Shown one piece after another: positions 59,821 through 64,000 of a stretch of 64,000 nt of DNA; position 1 is the stretch's first letter, and the number at the start of each line of letters is the position of its first letter. The notes under the pieces are model-generated. The model was not told the DNA's origin and ran no database searches. It saw nothing but the letters and a program-made list of their open reading frames with translations. The stretch covers positions 818,501-882,500 of the forward strand of contig JAJOZX010001572.1 of the NCBI GenBank assembly GCA_023014485.1, given 5' to 3'. The position numbers and the translations under genes were made by a program. The stretch is from Bathynomus jamesi (lineage: Eukaryota > Arthropoda > Malacostraca > Isopoda > Cirolanidae).

Positions 59821-61200
59821 CCAGGTGAACCAAAAGTAGGTGGACAGTAGGTTGAATAGGGTTTGTGTTATATTATATTATAACTATGGTGTTCATTATA
59901 ACTATGGTGTTTGTGTTATATTATATTAAATATTATAACTAAATTTATTTAAATTTAATCTTTTTTCTTTTCAGATAGTTCAGAGAACCCATAATGGCAA
60001 ATAATCTAAATACTGATGCCAGAAAATGGGTGTTAAAAGAGTATTGGAAATCTCAAAATACTGAAAACTGTTAGAATAAAATGGGTTGAAACATTTGGTA
60101 CTCAAGCCCCAAAGAGACAAACCATTTACCGCATTCGTGACAAATTTGATGCCACTGGCTCAATTCTTAATGCCCCAAGAACTGGTCGACCCAAAACAGT
60201 TTGCACAGAGGACAATAAGCAACTTGTTGCCGAAGCATTTGTTCACAGTCCCAAAAAGTCCACCAGAAGAGCCTCAGCAGAACTGGACATTTCACAAACC
60301 TCTATTATACGAATTCTGAAATCTATTTGGTTGAAAGCTTATTGTCCACGGCTAATTCATGGCTTATTGGAGGATGACCCAGATAGGCGGCTGCAATTTA
60401 GTGAGATCATGCTGAACGAAAGTGAAGGAAATCCAATAATTTTAGATAACATTGTGTGGACCGATGAGGCTTCTTTCAAATTATCAGGTCATGTTAACCG
60501 ACATAATTGTGTTTACTGGTATAGTGAGAACATGCATTTAACATTAGAGCAGCAACTAAACCAGCCTGGTGTCACTGTTTGGGGTGGTATTTCAAGTTCT
60601 GGTGTTTTAGGACCAATTTTGTTGATGGAACAGTCACAGGTGATAAGTATCTCGAAATTCTAATGAATGAAGTTGTTCCACACTTAAAACAACAGCCTAA
60701 TTCACATGACTCTATTTCAACAAGATGGGGCCCCTCCACATTATTCAAGAGCAGTCCGTGAGTATCTTGATGAAACATTTCCCGAGAAATGGATCGGCCG
60801 AAGAGGTCAAATTGAATGGCCTGCACGTTCACCTGACTTTACCCCAATGGATTTTTCTTTTGGGGAGTACTCAAGGACAAAGTTTATAGTCGAAAAACCA
60901 CGAAGTGTTGGTGATTTGAAAAATTACATCAGAGATGCATTTCAAGAAATTAATGCACAAAGAAACTTGTGCAAAAATGTTTGTCGAAGTGTGAAAGGTA
61001 GACTTCAAAGCTGTGTAAATTGTGATGGACAGCAATTTGAGCACCTGCGTGATAAAATTTTCAGTGTTTTTGTATGTATTGGTATAAGTTAATTTTTTTT
61101 TTATTTTGTATTATAGTATACAAAAAAATTAAAATAATTGTATATGTATTCTCAAAATAAACGTTATCATTACTGTCCACCTACTTTTGGTTCACACACA
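59821..61200 (+). mobile_element. Tc1/mariner-group element with TIRs, 1.4 kb
   Basis: The left end GTGAACCAAAAGTAGGTGGACAGTA (59825 onward) is inverted at the right end (to about 61196). This is an almost complete element with one transposase gene between the TIRs. The outermost four bases differ between ends. It is flanked by TA-rich sequence that hides the target duplication. Confidence 0.88.
59994..61092 (+). pseudogene. Tc1/mariner-group transposase, broken
   Basis: It starts MANNLNTDARKWVLKEYWK. A stop and frame change follow, then a long frame: WVETFGTQAPKRQTIYRIRD, GSILNAPRTGRPKT (GRPR-like hook between two HTH subdomains), RRASAELDISQTSIIRIL, then DNIVWTDEASFKLSGH (first Asp), QPGVTVWGGISSSGVLGP, a shift near 60630, [15 protein letters not shown] (second Asp), and IEWPARSPDFTPMDF (third Asp, about 36 residues later). 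It ends near CDGQQFEHL. At least three frameshifts make it inactive. It is the same broad group as the remnants at 4148 and 38404, but a different family judged from sequence. Confidence 0.9.
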
Positions 61201-61241
61201 TAATATATATATATAATATTATATTATATAATATATATAAA

Positions 61242-61272
<31 letters not shown>

Positions 61273-61396
61273 AGCGTACACGGAATAATTTCAATTACAA
61301 TAATAAAAATCAATGTTTGAAAGAAATGCAAACAGATAAATGTGTTGTCTTGAATAAAGTATCTCTCTAATGTATCTCTCTAAACAAATTCTCACA

Positions 61397-61402
61397 ATAT
61401 AT

Positions 61403-61486
<84 letters not shown>
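61397..61486. repeat. (TA)n microsatellite
   Basis: A nearly pure TA array of about 90 bp. Confidence 0.95.
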
Positions 61487-61489
<3 letters not shown>

Positions 61490-61665
61490 ACGTCAGCAAT
61501 GTATTTATAAGGTTAAATATTTAAAATTCCTGTAAAGTCTTAAAAATCAAATAATCCCCAATTAGCTCTTCGAGGTTTAAAAACTTCTTCAGCTCCTCAA
61601 AATCCGACCATTTAAAGTGGTTATTACAAAGCCTCAAGGAATATATAGTCTTCTTCTTCGACCAC

Positions 61666-61702
<37 letters not shown>

Positions 61703-61924
61703 CTCGTTGAATTTCTTTCTTTTAAAACTAATCCTTTCCCCTCGGTACCTGTTGGAGACCCTCACTTTTGAGCATCTTTCCCCTCGAAAAGAAAGTATCA
61801 AATAGGGGACAATTACACGCTAAATATGGCTTCCAAACGGACGGGCAAAGTCAATTAATGTTCCAAATTAACTTATGAATAAATATTACATGGAAATTCA
61901 CGTTCAGTCGATGATGGGAGCATA

Positions 61925-61994
<70 letters not shown>

Positions 61995-62693
61995 TACTTT
62001 ATTTCTTTATGCTATTTTATATTTTATGTCAGATAAATTATTTTTATTAACATAAGATATTACCCATTTTTATGTATATACTCAAAATTCACACTTGTAT
62101 TAAACCCATAAAGATATATATATAAAGTAGGGAACACATTGACCTGAAGGAGTCATTCACCTTGGGTGTCCTCCATCAAAAGAAAAAAAAAAGGGTCTAT
62201 ACACAAATTTTCAGCTATGAAAGATTATAGGTCATTGTCAAAAACCCTCTCTGGAAGTGAGTTCCAGAGAATTATCAGTTCAGGTTATGAATGTATTGCG
62301 AAAGTCTTCAGAAATTCTTCATTGTGGTGTTTGTACAGTAAAGACATGAACGATTCCGGAGATTCCGGAGAAGTTTGAGAAGTTATTAAGTATGGCTGAT
62401 ATTATGGACTGAAGCACTCCGGATCAGCGGTAACTGAAGTATTTCCAGAAAAGTGACCAGCTATGATGATGATAACGATGAAGATGAAGATGATGATGAT
62501 GATAATGATGATGACGATCTACAGATCTACAGAAGCTAAGGCTAACAAAGACCCTAAGATCCACTCTAAGGATAGCCCGAGAGAGAGAAGAGAGTAGTGG
62601 GATAAAAGAAGAGAATAAGGGGTTAAGTAAGTAGCAAAACCTATCATTCGTGTGTTAACATTCATTCAGAAAGAGAGAGAGAGAGGGAGAGGG

Positions 62694-62733
<40 letters not shown>

Positions 62734-63730
62734 TGACGCGTTTCAGTGGAGAAGGGGCGAACGCCACAAAATTCGAAAAATGAGTTTTTTGTCGTATAAT
62801 TATCCTTTAAAACCTTGCTTTACTATGCAAAAAATTAGATGTTAGTCTGCACTCTTTCACGGTAAAATTTAGGTTTTAATGTATCTCAGAGAAATTCACT
62901 CCGCATCATTGCTTCACATTGAACACATCTATCTACTTTCTGGTCACTCGACAATGCCTGTGATGCTCAATTTGGCCAAATTGAACAAAATATAAAAAAT
63001 AATTACAGCAATATTATTACACCAAAAAAGCTTATGTTACGGCCATAACTACAGCCGTTTCGCAGCGCTTCCTAGTTGTAGAAATGAAACAGGCTGATTT
63101 TCTCGATTTTGACGTCCTAAAAACGTGCATTGTCATTAGGAAATCAACAACTACTAAATTTACAGATGCAAGAAAGTTAATATTTGACTTTCAACACAAA
63201 GAAGGCTACGTAATATCTACTGCATACCGCACAACCCCAGATAATAGCCATCCCGTCAGACTGCAGAAAGGGTAAAAATCCTACAGTGTCAGTTTATTCA
63301 ATCTAGCCCAGCAGACACTGCAACCAAATATTCCCAATTGCTGCCAATAACTAAGGAAAAAATAAAGATCTCAAAGAATTATCAGACCTAATGCCTGCAA
63401 CTGCAGTGAACTATTATACAAGATTGTTAAAGGAACTGGGAAGAAACCGAAACAGTTGAAGCAGGTAATACAACATTCGACGAAGAGGACCAAATAATGG
63501 ATTACACCAGTTAACATCAGAAGCTATCAATAAATAATGTTGTAAAATTTCTTGGCGTTTTATTATATCGACATATTGCACAACAATATTTTACTCAAAT
63601 ATGTGTTCAAATTCATACAACATTTCAATAAACCGGAAAAATACAAAGGTTTAAAGTTTACAAACTTTAACTGCATTTTGTGGCATAATTCGAAAATGTT
63701 GCGTTCGCCCCTTCTCCACCGAACGCGTCA
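62734..63730. mobile_element. 1-kb TIR element, unknown family
   Basis: The ends TGACGCGTTTCAGTGGAGAA and its counterpart TTCTCCACCGAACGCGTCA continue inward with GGGGCGAACGC and its complement, about 30 bp of TIR. Similarity persists weakly further in (CACAAAATTCGAAAA against CATTTTCGAA). The interior holds a short plus-strand frame (63084-63275) with no recognised domain, followed by decayed coding-like sequence (KDLKELSDLMPATAVNYYTR). Confidence 0.72.
63084..63275 (+). pseudogene. Unrecognised coding remnant inside TIR element
   Basis: A 63-codon frame MKQADFLDFDVLKTCIVIRK ... ARKLIFDFQHKEGYVISTAY. Further coding-like text follows in other frames (LPITKEKIKDLKELSDLMPA). I do not recognise the family. 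Its place between TIRs suggests a remnant of the element's own protein. Confidence 0.35.
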
Positions 63731-64000
63731 TATATAAAATACTTTATTTCTTTATGCTATTTTATATTTTGTCAGATAAATTATTTTTATTAACATAAAA
63801 TATTACCCATTTTTATGTATATACTCAAAATTCACACTTGTATTAAACCCATAAAGATATATATATAAAGTAGGGAACACATTGACCTGAAGGAGTCATT
63901 CACCTTGGGTGTCCTCCCTCAAAAGAAAAAAAAAAGGTTCTATACACAAATTTTCAGCTATGAAAGATTATAGGTCATTGTCAAAAACCCTCTCTGGAAG

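Larger units (their letters stand above)
56999..64000 (-). other. VGLUT 5' intron or upstream region, partial
   Basis: Seven kilobases without a recognised exon. The first VGLUT exon or exons should be here or beyond the right edge, and no start-codon exon could be supported. Contents: MITE (57380-57532), a GAATTTT minisatellite (58736-58795), TA/AG/GT arrays, dimeric SINE copy 2, a mariner-group element and the right-edge tandem duplication. Confidence 0.65.
61929..64000. repeat. 741-bp tandem duplication with inserted element
   Basis: The block (AG)n plus following sequence starting AAAATACTTTATTTC at 61991 recurs at 63736, matching for the 265 bp available up to the window end (two single-base differences and one 3-bp gap seen). 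The (AG)n arrays start at 61929 and 62670, 741 bp apart. The repeat itself is displaced by 1745 bp because a 1.0-kb element (62734-63730) sits at the (AG)n/repeat junction of the second unit. Confidence 0.82.

Noticed and set aside
57000..64000. VGLUT first coding exon
   Set aside because: Several ATG plus GT combinations exist on the minus strand, but none gave a convincing N-terminus with the required phase, so none is reported.

Overview
The window is eukaryotic, very probably arthropod and most likely a malacostracan (decapod-like) crustacean. The basis is a spliced metazoan neuronal transporter gene with kilobase introns, extreme density of (AG)n, (TA)n and (AC)n microsatellites, arthropod-type TTAGG-like tracts, and many non-LTR, Penelope-like, Tc1/mariner and hAT elements. 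The species call is inference.

One host gene is recognised. It lies on the minus strand and spans almost the whole window. Nine consecutive exons, at 56936-56998, 44890-45017, 44021-44100, 39463-39581, 23679-23793, 9814-9988, 3147-3265, 2588-2755 and 1052-1295, join in compatible phases with GT/AG junctions. They encode about 404 residues of a vesicular glutamate transporter (SLC17A6/7/8 family, insect VGlut): the end of the N-terminal tail, the first membrane segment, the SSFFWGY and [11 protein letters not shown] signatures, the central loop, and the block ending near FSGFAIS. The start codon lies upstream of 56998 on the minus strand (above 57 kb or outside the window). The C-terminal part lies below position 1.

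The rest is intron filled with mobile DNA. From low to high coordinate the clearest elements are: hAT-type MITEs with 8-bp duplications (64-287, 53477-53675); TA-duplicated MITEs (2205-2441, 19651-19837, 27638-28102, 42110-42335, 44191-44266, 57380-57532); Tc1/mariner-group transposase remnants (4148-5210, 38404-39357, 59821-61200); non-LTR remnants (5345-6365, 8461-8625, 14612-16910, 29962-31540); hAT elements (11747-12958, 51441-52700); a Penelope-like GIY-YIG fragment between inverted terminal repeats (35604-36714); a 2.8-kb TIR element encoding an RNase H-like protein with a CxxH motif (48651-51427); two tRNA-derived SINE families, one dimeric and one arranged in giant hairpins; and a 1-kb TIR element inside a 741-bp tandem duplication at the right edge.

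The most interesting signal is a hammerhead-ribozyme-like core (CTGANGA, one extra base, stem II, GAAA, short palindromic stem III). It recurs in several TA-flanked repeat families, with pairing stems preserved while their sequences differ. One family is attached to the Penelope-like coding fragment. The 48651-51427 element is the best candidate for a poorly described transposon type.
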